A DNA stretch of 64,000 bases from an uncultured Bacteroidales bacterium (GTDB lineage Bacteria; Bacteroidota; Bacteroidia; Bacteroidales; P3). The stretch covers positions 1-64,000 of the forward strand of contig CAJONE010000002.1 in assembly GCA_905235855.1 (NCBI GenBank). The letters run 5' to 3'. The position numbers and the translations under genes are program-made. Below, one piece after another: positions 10,882-19,567 of the stretch. Positions within the stretch are counted from its first letter, which is position 1. Each line of letters starts with the position of its first letter. A model generated the notes under the pieces. The model did no database searches. It saw nothing but the letters and a program-made list of their open reading frames with translations, and had not been told where the DNA came from.

Positions 10882-12478
10882 GTGAACACGCATAAAACAA
10901 ACATAACGAACAATATCTTTCAGGCAGAGCACATCGCGCAACAACAAATGGACAATCAGACCGATAGCAACAAGTCCCAAACCACGAACACGACACCGTC
11001 GTACATAGCAATCGACCTCAAGTCGTTCTATGCCTCGGTGGAGTGTGTGGAGCGCGGACTTGACCCGTTGTGCACGAACCTGGTTGTAGCCGATCGGAGC
11101 AGGACAGATAAGACCATCTGTCTGGCGGTGTCGCCGTCGCTCAAGACGCGCCCGCCTGTTCGAAGTAGTGCAACGAATAGGCGAAGTGAACAGGGAGCGA
11201 TGGACAGCCGCGGGCCGACGCTATACAGGAAAGTCGTACAACGATGGCGACCTGAAAGCACACCCCGACTGGCAAGTGGACTATCTGGTTGCGCCTCCAC
11301 GCATGGGGCACTACATAACGGTAAGCGCACAGGTCTACAAAACCTACCTGAAATACATCGCACCCGAAGACATACACGTTTACAGCATCGACGAGGTGTT
11401 TATCGATGCCACCAACTACCTCAACACCTACAAGACAACCGCACACGACTTGGCCATAACCATGATACGCGACGTGCTTTCGACAACGGGCATCACGGCG
11501 ACAGCCGGCATCGGAACGAACATGTATCTCTGCAAGGTAGCGATGGACATTGTGGCCAAACACATGCCCGCCGACAAGGACGGTGTACGCATAGCCGAAC
11601 TCAACGAGAAGAGCTATCGCCAGCAACTGTGGAACCACCGGCCGCTGACCGACTTCTGGCGCGTCGGACACGGCATTGCAGAACGACTGTCGCCACACGG
11701 TATCGACACTATGGGCAAGATTGCCCGCACATCAGTCGAAAACGAGGATTTGCTATACGGACTGTTTGGCGTGAACGCCGAATTGCTCATCGACCATGCA
11801 TGGGGGTGGGAGCCCTGCACCATCGACATGGTGAAAGCCTACCGTCCGTCAAGCAATTCGCTGAGCAGCGGACAAGTGCTGCAGGAGCCATACAGCAGCA
11901 CAAAAGCACGGGTGGTGGTACACGAGATGGCCGATGCCATAGCACTCGACTTAGTAGCCCGACGCCTGGTGACCGACCAACTGACGCTTACAATAGGCTA
12001 CGATGTCGAAAGCCTGCGAAACCCTTCGGTGCGAAGCCAGTATATCGGACCGGTTGTGCGGGACCATTACGGACGTGAAGTGCCGAAACACTCACACGGC
12101 ACCGCAAACCTCGAAGCACCATCGTCATCGGAGCAGGAAATCGTAAGTGCAGTTCTCGACCTGTACGACCGAATCGTAAATCGCAACCTGCTCATACGAA
12201 GAATAACAATCGCCACGAACCATGTGGTGAACGAGCAAGCGGCAAACAGGCATCATAAAAATCAGGCTCGCCAACTGGATCTGTTTGAAGACCACGAGAC
12301 TTCCGAATCCGAGCGAGCCGCCAAACGTAAGGCATTGGACAAGGAACGACGGCTGCAGGAAGCCAAACTCGCCATAAAAAAACGCTTCGGCAAAAACGCC
12401 ATACTAAAAGGGCTGAACTTCGAGGATGGGGCCACTGCCAAAGAGCGCAACGCCCAAATTGGCGGCCACAAAGAATAG
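10882..12478 (+). pseudogene. Y-family DNA polymerase (UmuC/DinB-like), frameshifted near 11145
   Basis: N-terminus YIAIDLKSFYASVECVERGLDPL...ICLAVSPSLK is in ORF 10882; RLFEVVQRIGEVNRE...YSIDEVFIDATNYL...FGKNAILKGLNFEDGATAKERNAQIGGHKE is in ORF 11168. Confidence 0.85.
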
Positions 12479-12523
12479 TGATTAATGCTTTGTGATTGAT
12501 GATTAGCAAATAGCGAATAGAAA
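12475..12523. repeat. 7-bp tandem repeat, 7 degenerate units filling the polymerase-companion gap
   Basis: ATAGTGA TTAATGC TTTGTGA TTGATGA TTAGCAA ATAGCGA ATAGAAA, then ATG at 12524. Confidence 0.9.
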
Positions 12524-12745
12524 ATGGAAGACACATACGACGACATAATCAACATACCACACCACGTCTCCCCTACCCGACCAAGAATGGCCATGATAGA
12601 GCGTGCAGCCCAGTTCGCGCCATTCGCAGCGCTGACCGGATACGACAAGGCCATAGACGAGACGGCACGACGAAACGAAGAATCGTACGAAGCCAGCCCA
12701 ACAGACGAGGACGAGTGGCAGCCAGACTATGACGAAAACCGCTAA
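12524..12745 (+). CDS. Small protein associated with Y-family polymerase
   Basis: 73 aa; HHVSPTRPRMAMIERAAQFAPFAALTGYDKAIDETAR pattern commonly found beside this polymerase type. Confidence 0.65.
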   Translation: MEDTYDDIINIPHHVSPTRPRMAMIERAAQFAPFAALTGYDKAIDETARRNEESYEASPTDEDEWQPDYDENR

Positions 12746-14028
12746 AGCCTTCCGTCTACCACATCACGCGGCAGAATACCCTTCACGTCATAGATCACCC
12801 CGCCAGGCTTCGCCAGCGAGCGCACATCCATTTCGAGAAACTCATTGTGGGCAACGGCCAATATCACGGCATCGAAAGAATTGGGGCTTTGAGTGAAGGT
12901 ATTCCGAATCTCGACCCCGTATTCACACATTACCATATCAGGATTTGCCCAAGGATCATAGATAGTGATATTAGAGGTATACTCCAACAGAGTGTGGTAA
13001 ATGTCGACCACCTTAGTGTTTCGGATGTCAGGGCAGTTTTCCTTAAACGTCACACCGAGAATGAGAATGTCGGCATCTTTGACAATCACGCCTTTCTTGT
13101 TCATCAGTTTAACCGTCTGGTTAGCCACATAAGCTCCCATGCCGTCGTTAAGTCGACGTGCGTTGCTCATCACGCGAGGCAGGACACCATACACCTGGGC
13201 TTTCTGTATAAGATAGTAGGGATCGACCGAAATGCAATGGCCGCCAACCAGACCAGGACTTAGCTTTATGAAGTTCCACTTCGACGATGCGGCTTCAATC
13301 ACGTCGTGAGTGTCGATACCCATAGCGTTGAATATCTTGGCCAGTTCGTTCATGAAAGCGATGTTTACGTCGCGCTGCGAGTTCTCGATAATTTTCGAAG
13401 CTTCGGCCACCTTGATAGACGGAGCCTTGTGAGTGCCGTTGACGAGTACCGAGTTGTAGACCCTATCGACCAAGTCGGCTATTTCGGGAGTGCTGCCGGA
13501 TGTCACTTTCTTTATTTTTTCGACGGTGTGTGTTTTGTCGCCCGGATTAATGCGTTCGGGGCTATAGCCGGCAAAAAAATCAACATTAAATTTCAGACCG
13601 CTTACGCGCTCAACGACAGGGAGACACTCCTCCTCGGTGACACCAGGATAGACCGTGGATTCATACACAACCACATCGCCTTTCGATATGACACGGCCCA
13701 CCGTTTCACTGGCAGCCCAAAGGGGGGTGAGGTCCGGTCGGTTGTTTTCATCCACCGGCGTGGGGACTGCCACGACATAAAAATTGCATTGCCGGATGTC
13801 GTCCAGGTTGGTGGTGCACGAGAAACCATGCTTCGAGATAGCCTCGCGCAGCATGTCGTCGGGCACCTCGAGCGTGGCGTCGTGACCGCTCATGATAGAG
13901 TTCACGCGATTGGCATTCATGTCATAGCCAACCGTGTGGTATTTGGTTGAAAAAAGACGTGCCAACGGCAGCCCGACATAACCGAGACCTATAACGGCTA
14001 TTGATATTTCCGATTGTAACATATACAT
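12742..14028 (-). CDS. Nucleotide-sugar dehydrogenase (TviB/WbpO-like UDP-HexNAc dehydrogenase)
   Basis: ISIAVIGLGYVGLPLARLF, GLVGGHCISVDPYYL, LGVTFKENCPDIRNTKVVDI. Confidence 0.9.
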   Translation of the reverse strand: MYMLQSEISIAVIGLGYVGLPLARLFSTKYHTVGYDMNANRVNSIMSGHDATLEVPDDMLREAISKHGFSCTTNLDDIRQCNFYVVAVPTPVDENNRPDLTPLWAASETVGRVISKGDVVVYESTVYPGVTEEECLPVVERVSGLKFNVDFFAGYSPERINPGDKTHTVEKIKKVTSGSTPEIADLVDRVYNSVLVNGTHKAPSIKVAEASKIIENSQRDVNIAFMNELAKIFNAMGIDTHDVIEAASSKWNFIKLSPGLVGGHCISVDPYYLIQKAQVYGVLPRVMSNARRLNDGMGAYVANQTVKLMNKKGVIVKDADILILGVTFKENCPDIRNTKVVDIYHTLLEYTSNITIYDPWANPDMVMCEYGVEIRNTFTQSPNSFDAVILAVAHNEFLEMDVRSLAKPGGVIYDVKGILPRDVVDGRL

Positions 14029-14036
14029 ATAAGAAA

Positions 14037-14064
14037 TTAGTGAATAGTGATTAGCGAATGGTGA
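14037..14064. repeat. 7-bp tandem repeat, 4 units (TTAGTGA ATAGTGA TTAGCGA ATGGTGA)
   Basis: Direct reading; contains the upxY stop codon. Confidence 0.9.
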
Positions 14065-14599
14065 TTTTTCTGACTTTCGGTTGGTTTTGCGGTTTGGCTG
14101 GACGCAGGAGAAGTCGGTCGACAGTTGTTACGATAGTCGCACCGATCGCGTCGATACGCACAGCAAAATTGCCGTCTTTGCAGCCGGACAAGAGGATGCC
14201 CGACATACCTGCAAAATGCCCTTCGACGATGTCGACCTTTTTTCCTTTCGTCAACGAGGCCGTCTCATGTACAAAAAGCTCCTGCTTGGAGGCGACAAGG
14301 CGCTCAATAGCGTCAATCTGAGCCTGCGGCACGGTCACTATTTCGCCTCCAAACGACACAATGAAACAGACCCCTGGTGTGGACCGTATCGGAATGACAT
14401 CAGTATTTTTTATCTTGACGAAAACGTATGACCTGAATAGCGGCTCCACGACCATCTTGTATCGGTCGCTCCACCGATGGCAGCGCTCGACCTGAGGCAA
14501 ATAGCATTCAAAGTCCTGCCCCGCTAACAACTGTGCCACGCGCTTTTCGGCGCGCGAACGCGTGTATATCGCAACCCATTGCGGTGTTTGTGTGAGCAT
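14051..14599 (-). CDS. UpxY-family NusG-like transcription antiterminator
   Basis: WVAIYTRSRAEKRVAQLLAGQDFECYLPQVERCHRWSDRYKMVVEPLFRSYVFVKI; ATG at 14599. Confidence 0.85.
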   Translation of the reverse strand: MLTQTPQWVAIYTRSRAEKRVAQLLAGQDFECYLPQVERCHRWSDRYKMVVEPLFRSYVFVKIKNTDVIPIRSTPGVCFIVSFGGEIVTVPQAQIDAIERLVASKQELFVHETASLTKGKKVDIVEGHFAGMSGILLSGCKDGNFAVRIDAIGATIVTTVDRLLLRPAKPQNQPKVRKITIR

Positions 14600-14601
14600 C
14601 A

Positions 14602-14643
14602 ATTGTCAATCGTTAATGGCGACCCGTGATTAGTGATTAGATT
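14602..14643. repeat. Degenerate 7-bp tandem repeat (ATTGTCA ATCGTTA ATGGCGA CCCGTGA TTAGTGA TTAGATT)
   Basis: Direct reading; immediately upstream of the upxY start. Confidence 0.7.
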
Positions 14644-14678
14644 GTGTGTCCTGTCTTTTCACTATTCACTTTGAATTG

Positions 14679-14686
14679 CAAAGATA
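14679..14686 (-). promoter_or_regulatory. -7 element TATCTTTG for upxY
   Basis: TAnnTTTG match on the minus strand; no clear -33 element. Confidence 0.5.
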
Positions 14687-14729
14687 CGTCATTTTAAAGA
14701 AACGGCAGGCCTGTGTCAGGAATTTGTAG

Positions 14730-14737
14730 TACTTTTG
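14730..14737 (+). promoter_or_regulatory. -7 element TACTTTTG for lipoprotein gene
   Basis: TAnnTTTG match 20 bp upstream of ATG 14758; -33 element weak. Confidence 0.5.
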
Positions 14738-14757
14738 CAGTCAAAACAGAGGCCACG

Positions 14758-15159
14758 ATGACTAAAACTGCAATACAGCCAACCTTATTTTTCAAATTCA
14801 TTCTCATTGCTTTAATATTGTTTCTCTCAGGCTGCAAAAGCGACAGTGCGCAAAGCAACCGCAACACCCCGTCGGCAACCGTTGCAAGCTTCAATTCGGC
14901 CATTCTTGCGAGAGACTACAAGCGAGCTCTGACGCTTACCGACACCGATGAGGAGGAATATCCGCTTTACGAGACATGGATGAAACTGATGTTCGACGAA
15001 ATGACCGGCGCGACACTTGACGTGCTGACGGAAGAGATTGCACCCGACAGCAGCAGCGCGCTGGTCAAAGTCAAACTCACCAATGGCAAAACCCACGACA
15101 CACTCTACACGCAGACTGTCAAGGCAGGGGGGCTTTGGAGGATTCGTCTCAGTGAATGA
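14758..15159 (+). CDS. Small lipoprotein (DUF4878-like)
   Basis: Lipobox FLSGC; NTPSATVASFNSAILARDYKRALTLT; start placed at ATG 14758. Confidence 0.6.
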   Translation: MTKTAIQPTLFFKFILIALILFLSGCKSDSAQSNRNTPSATVASFNSAILARDYKRALTLTDTDEEEYPLYETWMKLMFDEMTGATLDVLTEEIAPDSSSALVKVKLTNGKTHDTLYTQTVKAGGLWRIRLSE

Positions 15160-15214
15160 GTGATTGATGAACAGTGAACAGACAATACACGTTTGTCGAA
15201 TCACTAATCGCCAA
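15151..15214. repeat. Degenerate 7-bp repeat region, both orientations (+ AGTGAAT units; - TTGGCGA TTAGTGA TTCGACA)
   Basis: Spans the convergent gap and contains the stop codons of both flanking genes. Confidence 0.7.
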
Positions 15215-16178
15215 TATCCTCACATTTGTAAGGTTTTTGCAATTCGCTGCAAGCCTTCTGCAAGTTACGGCTCCACTGCGCAAATGAAATCCTGCTCAAC
15301 GGCGTGTTGCGCGTTGTCTCGCTGAATTGCATTTCATTTGCAGAAAAAAGGGCTTTCAACATGCTTATTTTCTCGTCGTTTACTTCGAAAACGGCATGAG
15401 TGGCTGCATTGTAAGGGCACACCTCCTGACAAATGTCGCAACCAAACACGTAACCCTCCATACGTTGCGCGGCTGGAATGGAGACAGCCCTATTCTCTAT
15501 CGTGTTATAGGCAGTGCAACGAGCCGCATTGAGCATGTAACGTCCATCGACAAGCCGCAAAGCCTGATTTGGACACATCTGCACACAGAGGCCACACTTG
15601 TCGCAGCCGTCAGCGACGGGTTTGTCGTAGCAATCCGCCTCAAATTCGGTCACCAACTCGCCAATATTGCAAAAACTGCCGTATTGACGGTTTATGAGCA
15701 AGGTGTTGTGGCCAATCCAACCCAGACCGGCAGCCGCAGCCCATCGTTTGTCGCTTACTGGTGCTGTATCAACAAAAGGGCGGGCCTTGAAGTCGGGATA
15801 CTCGCCCTTCAGCAATTCAATCAATTCGAAAAGCATACGCTTGATACGCAAATGATAGTCTTCGGCGTATGCGTAGCGTGCAAATTTGAGCGGTCCTTCT
15901 ACAGTATGTGAAGGCTTGTATGCCAGCAGCACCGAGATAACACTGCGCGCACCGGCGTAGAGCAGCTGTGGATTAGCACGCTTGTCGGCATTGCGACGCA
16001 TATACTGCATATCGGCATCGAAGCCATGGGAAAGCCACGCCTCGAACGATTCGCCAAAGTCGCGCAAAGGTGATGCCGGGGCGATACCACAAGCATGGAA
16101 ACCCACTTGGAAGGCATATTTTTTGATATGTTCGGAGCAAAGAACCGTCATCAAGACCGAAAGCAGAGCATGCAGCAC
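15204..16178 (-). CDS. queG: Epoxyqueuosine reductase
   Basis: CDKCGLCVQMCPNQAL and FGCDICQEVCPYN Fe-S motifs; DTAPVSDKRWAAAAGLGWIGHNTLLI. Confidence 0.92.
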   Translation of the reverse strand: MLHALLSVLMTVLCSEHIKKYAFQVGFHACGIAPASPLRDFGESFEAWLSHGFDADMQYMRRNADKRANPQLLYAGARSVISVLLAYKPSHTVEGPLKFARYAYAEDYHLRIKRMLFELIELLKGEYPDFKARPFVDTAPVSDKRWAAAAGLGWIGHNTLLINRQYGSFCNIGELVTEFEADCYDKPVADGCDKCGLCVQMCPNQALRLVDGRYMLNAARCTAYNTIENRAVSIPAAQRMEGYVFGCDICQEVCPYNAATHAVFEVNDEKISMLKALFSANEMQFSETTRNTPLSRISFAQWSRNLQKACSELQKPYKCEDIGD

Positions 16179-16189
16179 TGTGTAAGTGC

Positions 16190-17431
16190 CTATTGGTTCG
16201 GCACCTCGTCGCGCCGGCCACCGGACGAATTTTTCCGGCTTCCCTCATACAACTCGAACTTCATAAATCGGCAGTCGAGCGAGCCATTCAGCAGAGGAAT
16301 CTTGCGAGAAGGCTTTAGTCCGATGTGTTTCAACGCCTCAAAATCTGAAGAGATTAGCCACACCACACGCTCTTCTCCATAAAGTCGTTTGAAGGTATCG
16401 CCCAGTTTCTCATACATCGCGTTGAGATCCTCGATTTTGATACGCTCCCCGTATGGCGGATTGGTGATAATCATGCAACGGCCCTCGGGCGGTTTCTGGT
16501 TCTCGAAAGAGCCGTGAAACAGCATAACATCCTTGTGCAATTTGGCGAACTGTAGATTTTTTTCGGCCTGCTCAAGCACACCATAGTCAATGTCGTTGCC
16601 CCAAATTTCGAAGTCGAAATCGCCTTCACCTATTTTACGGTTTTCGGAGTCGAGCACAGACTTCCAGTCGCCGAGGTTGAAATCCTTCCACCGTTTGAAG
16701 CCAAACCTGCCGCCACGGTAGTATTGAGCCGGTATGTTGTTGGCCAGCATGGCCGCCTCGATAAGGATAGTACCGGAACCGCACATGGGATCAAAGAAAT
16801 GGCTGTCGCATTTCCATCCTGAAAGTTTTATCATACCAGCGGCGAGCACTTCGTTGATAGGCGCCATACCCACGGCCTGGCGGTAACCGCGTTTGTGCAG
16901 CGAGTCGCCACTCGAGTTCATGAGGAGCGTCACGTGCGTGTCGGCTATGTGAAGGTTGAATTTGTAGTCGGCGCTCTCGGTGTCGATACTCGGTCGCTGG
17001 CCAAACATTTTCCTGAAACGGTCGACAATGGCGTCTTTTGTCTTGAGAGCCGCATAATACGAGTGGGTGAACACGTCGCCACTGGTGGCGGAGTCTATCA
17101 TAAAGGTGCAGTCGACATCGAGGATTTTCTCCCAACGGATGTTATAAACCTGATCGTAGAGTTCCTGCTCATTGTGTGCCTCAAATTCAGCAAAGGGCTT
17201 CAATATGGCAAGTGCCGTGCGGCAACAGTAGTTCGTGCGGTACAGGGTAAGCATATCGCCCTGAAAAGCCACCGCACGGTTGAGTATCTCGATATCGGTG
17301 CCGCCGAGTTGGCGTATTTCGTCGGCAAGCACTTCCTCCAGCCCCATCATGGTTTTGCCTATCATCTTGAATTTTCCACCTTGGGCCACGGATGTGCCAT
17401 TGCTGTTGCTTTCTTCTTTTTTTAGTATCAT
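16190..17431 (-). CDS. THUMP-domain rRNA guanine-N2 methyltransferase (RlmL N-domain type)
   Basis: FFDPMCGSGTILIEAAMLANNIPA, IITNPPYGERI. Confidence 0.9.
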   Translation of the reverse strand: MILKKEESNSNGTSVAQGGKFKMIGKTMMGLEEVLADEIRQLGGTDIEILNRAVAFQGDMLTLYRTNYCCRTALAILKPFAEFEAHNEQELYDQVYNIRWEKILDVDCTFMIDSATSGDVFTHSYYAALKTKDAIVDRFRKMFGQRPSIDTESADYKFNLHIADTHVTLLMNSSGDSLHKRGYRQAVGMAPINEVLAAGMIKLSGWKCDSHFFDPMCGSGTILIEAAMLANNIPAQYYRGGRFGFKRWKDFNLGDWKSVLDSENRKIGEGDFDFEIWGNDIDYGVLEQAEKNLQFAKLHKDVMLFHGSFENQKPPEGRCMIITNPPYGERIKIEDLNAMYEKLGDTFKRLYGEERVVWLISSDFEALKHIGLKPSRKIPLLNGSLDCRFMKFELYEGSRKNSSGGRRDEVPNQ

Positions 17432-17464
17432 ATTGTTTACTGTTTTTCAAATAATAAATGATTG

Positions 17465-18505
17465 CTAAACAAAGCGATCCTGTTTGTCGAGTGATGACGA
17501 CTGTCGCTGATGCTCATACTCATACATTATACTGCGATTCAGTTCGTAGCCAACCAAAAGCATCCGGCAACTGAAATATATCCATAAAAACACCACAAGC
17601 AGCGTCCCGATCGACCCATAAAGCAGGTTGTAGTTCGTGAAGTTGTCAATGTATAGCTCGAAAAGACCTGTAAAGGCGAAAAACATAAGCGACGACATTA
17701 CGGCACCTACAGAGAAAAAACGCATTCGCGATGAACGGTTTTTCATCCAATAGAAATCAATACAGTAGTATATCGAATTGATAACCAGTAGTGTCATTAA
17801 ACCCAAAACTACCCATCGTCCGATGCCCACAATATTGCGCACATTCCCCGACCATCTGATTATACCCTTTTCGGTCAAAATATTGAGGAAATGGTGATAT
17901 TCCATCATCAGCACAAGCATCAGGATGATAAGCAGATAAAGAACAATAACAAGCATGAAACCCATCAGATAGCGCACTATCCAAGGACGTGTTTTTGCCT
18001 CAATCTTTGGATTGCGAAAGGTGCGAAAAAGGGACATCAGGCCGTTGGCTGCGAGAATGAGCGAAGAAAGGAATGCCACCAGCTGCAGGCCACTGCGCCG
18101 GTTGCCCATAATGTCGTTGACGGTGGCGATAACCGGCTCTGCTATTCGGGGCGGTATCACGGCGGCCATGTTATTTACAAATTCGCCCTGAATGCCGTCG
18201 AACGGGAGGTAAGCGATGAGGGTTAAGAGAAACATCAGCATTGGCGGAAAAGCCACCACAAACGAGAACGAGAGCGATTTGGCGCGCTGTCGCGTGTCGC
18301 CGCTGAATATTTCTTTGAGAAACGACCGCAACACGTCGTCCCAACAGACACCCTTCACACCAGGGACCTGAAAACGGTGAAGGAAATTGAGTACACGTCC
18401 CGAACTGATTCGGTCGTAGGTTTCCATGCACCAACGCCTTATAGGGTCGTTCGGATCCTTGAGTTTCGCTATTAACGACTGCCAATACTGTTTAGGCGTC
18501 TTCAT
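17465..18505 (-). CDS. YihY/UPF0761 family inner-membrane protein
   Basis: Multiple TM segments; RAKSLSFSFVVAFPPMLMFLLTLIAYLP; GSIGTLLVVFLWIYFSCRMLLVGYELN. Confidence 0.85.
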   Translation of the reverse strand: MKTPKQYWQSLIAKLKDPNDPIRRWCMETYDRISSGRVLNFLHRFQVPGVKGVCWDDVLRSFLKEIFSGDTRQRAKSLSFSFVVAFPPMLMFLLTLIAYLPFDGIQGEFVNNMAAVIPPRIAEPVIATVNDIMGNRRSGLQLVAFLSSLILAANGLMSLFRTFRNPKIEAKTRPWIVRYLMGFMLVIVLYLLIILMLVLMMEYHHFLNILTEKGIIRWSGNVRNIVGIGRWVVLGLMTLLVINSIYYCIDFYWMKNRSSRMRFFSVGAVMSSLMFFAFTGLFELYIDNFTNYNLLYGSIGTLLVVFLWIYFSCRMLLVGYELNRSIMYEYEHQRQSSSLDKQDRFV

Positions 18506-18581
18506 CCCTTGTCGTTTCGAATTTGTATTCGGTCAGACCGCTACCAGTTAAGATTCCCCAATAGTCACAATTTTCGGCCCG

Positions 18582-19424
18582 TTACAGACTGACCAGACTC
18601 AAGTCCAAGCTCTTGATGTGGTGAGTCAAGGCACCCACTGAAATGAAATCCACGCCAGTCTCGGCATATGAACGCAGCGTTTCGGCAGTTATGCCTCCCG
18701 AAGCCTCAGTCTCGTAACGTCCGCCTATCCGTGACACCGCCTCGCGCAAGGTGGCCACGTCGAAATTGTCGAGCATTATGCGGTCGACGGAGCCATGACG
18801 CATGACCCGCTCCAACTCGTCCATATTGCGCACCTCTATCTCTATTTTGAGACATTTGCCCGTGCGTTCCAGGTAATCGTGCGTTCTGTCAATAGCTTGC
18901 TCAATGCCTCCCGCAAAATCTATATGGTTGTCTTTGAGCATAATCATGTCGTAAAGTCCTATGCGGTGGTTCGTGCCTCCGCCGCATTTCACCGCATACT
19001 TTTCGAGCATACGCATGTTGGGGGTCGTTTTGCGCGTGTCCAAAAGACGTGTATGCAAACCTTCAATAGACTTCACCATCGAGTTCGTCTGCGTGGCGAT
19101 GCCGCTCAGTCGCTGCATATAGTTTAGGGCCGTACGCTCGGCCGTGAGTATTGACGCTGCCCTGCCCTCGACAGTCATCACCACGTCGCCAACCTTCAAC
19201 CCGTCGCCGTCGCTTTTCAGTTTTGTCACTTTCAGCGAGCCATCCACGAGTTTGAAGACCCTTTCGCCTACCTCAATTCCACAGAGAACGCCCTCGGCCT
19301 TTGCTACCATTTTGGCGGCGCGATGCGCATCGGCAGGGATGCAGGCAAGTGTCGAGTGGTCGCCGTCGCCCACATCCTCACGCAAAGCCATACGTATCAG
19401 TTCGTCGATTCCGGATATATCCAT
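18582..19424 (-). CDS. nadC: Nicotinate-nucleotide diphosphorylase (carboxylating)
   Basis: EDVGDGDHST, ERTALNYMQRLSGIAT, LLDTRKTTPNMRMLEKYAVKCGGGTNHR. Confidence 0.95.
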   Translation of the reverse strand: MDISGIDELIRMALREDVGDGDHSTLACIPADAHRAAKMVAKAEGVLCGIEVGERVFKLVDGSLKVTKLKSDGDGLKVGDVVMTVEGRAASILTAERTALNYMQRLSGIATQTNSMVKSIEGLHTRLLDTRKTTPNMRMLEKYAVKCGGGTNHRIGLYDMIMLKDNHIDFAGGIEQAIDRTHDYLERTGKCLKIEIEVRNMDELERVMRHGSVDRIMLDNFDVATLREAVSRIGGRYETEASGGITAETLRSYAETGVDFISVGALTHHIKSLDLSLVSL

Positions 19425-19491
19425 TCAAAGAAAAATTCTAAATAAAACCATCAAACGCGCAAGCATGGTACCCACGCCATAATTTAAAGTG

Positions 19492-19519
19492 CAAAATTAC
19501 GCAAAAAATAGTACTTTTG
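19492..19519. promoter_or_regulatory. Divergent -7 elements for nadC (minus) and cinA (plus)
   Basis: TAATTTTG on minus (19499-19492) and TACTTTTG on plus (19512-19519). Confidence 0.6.
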
Positions 19520-19567
19520 CATCGCTAAACAAGAGTTTTGTGAAACGGCCATTGTGAATAATCAGAA

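Noticed and set aside
10882-12478. Programmed ribosomal frameshift in the polymerase
   Set aside because: The expected residues between the two frames appear to be missing, so a ~17-nt deletion fits better than a slip; no slippery heptamer seen at the junction
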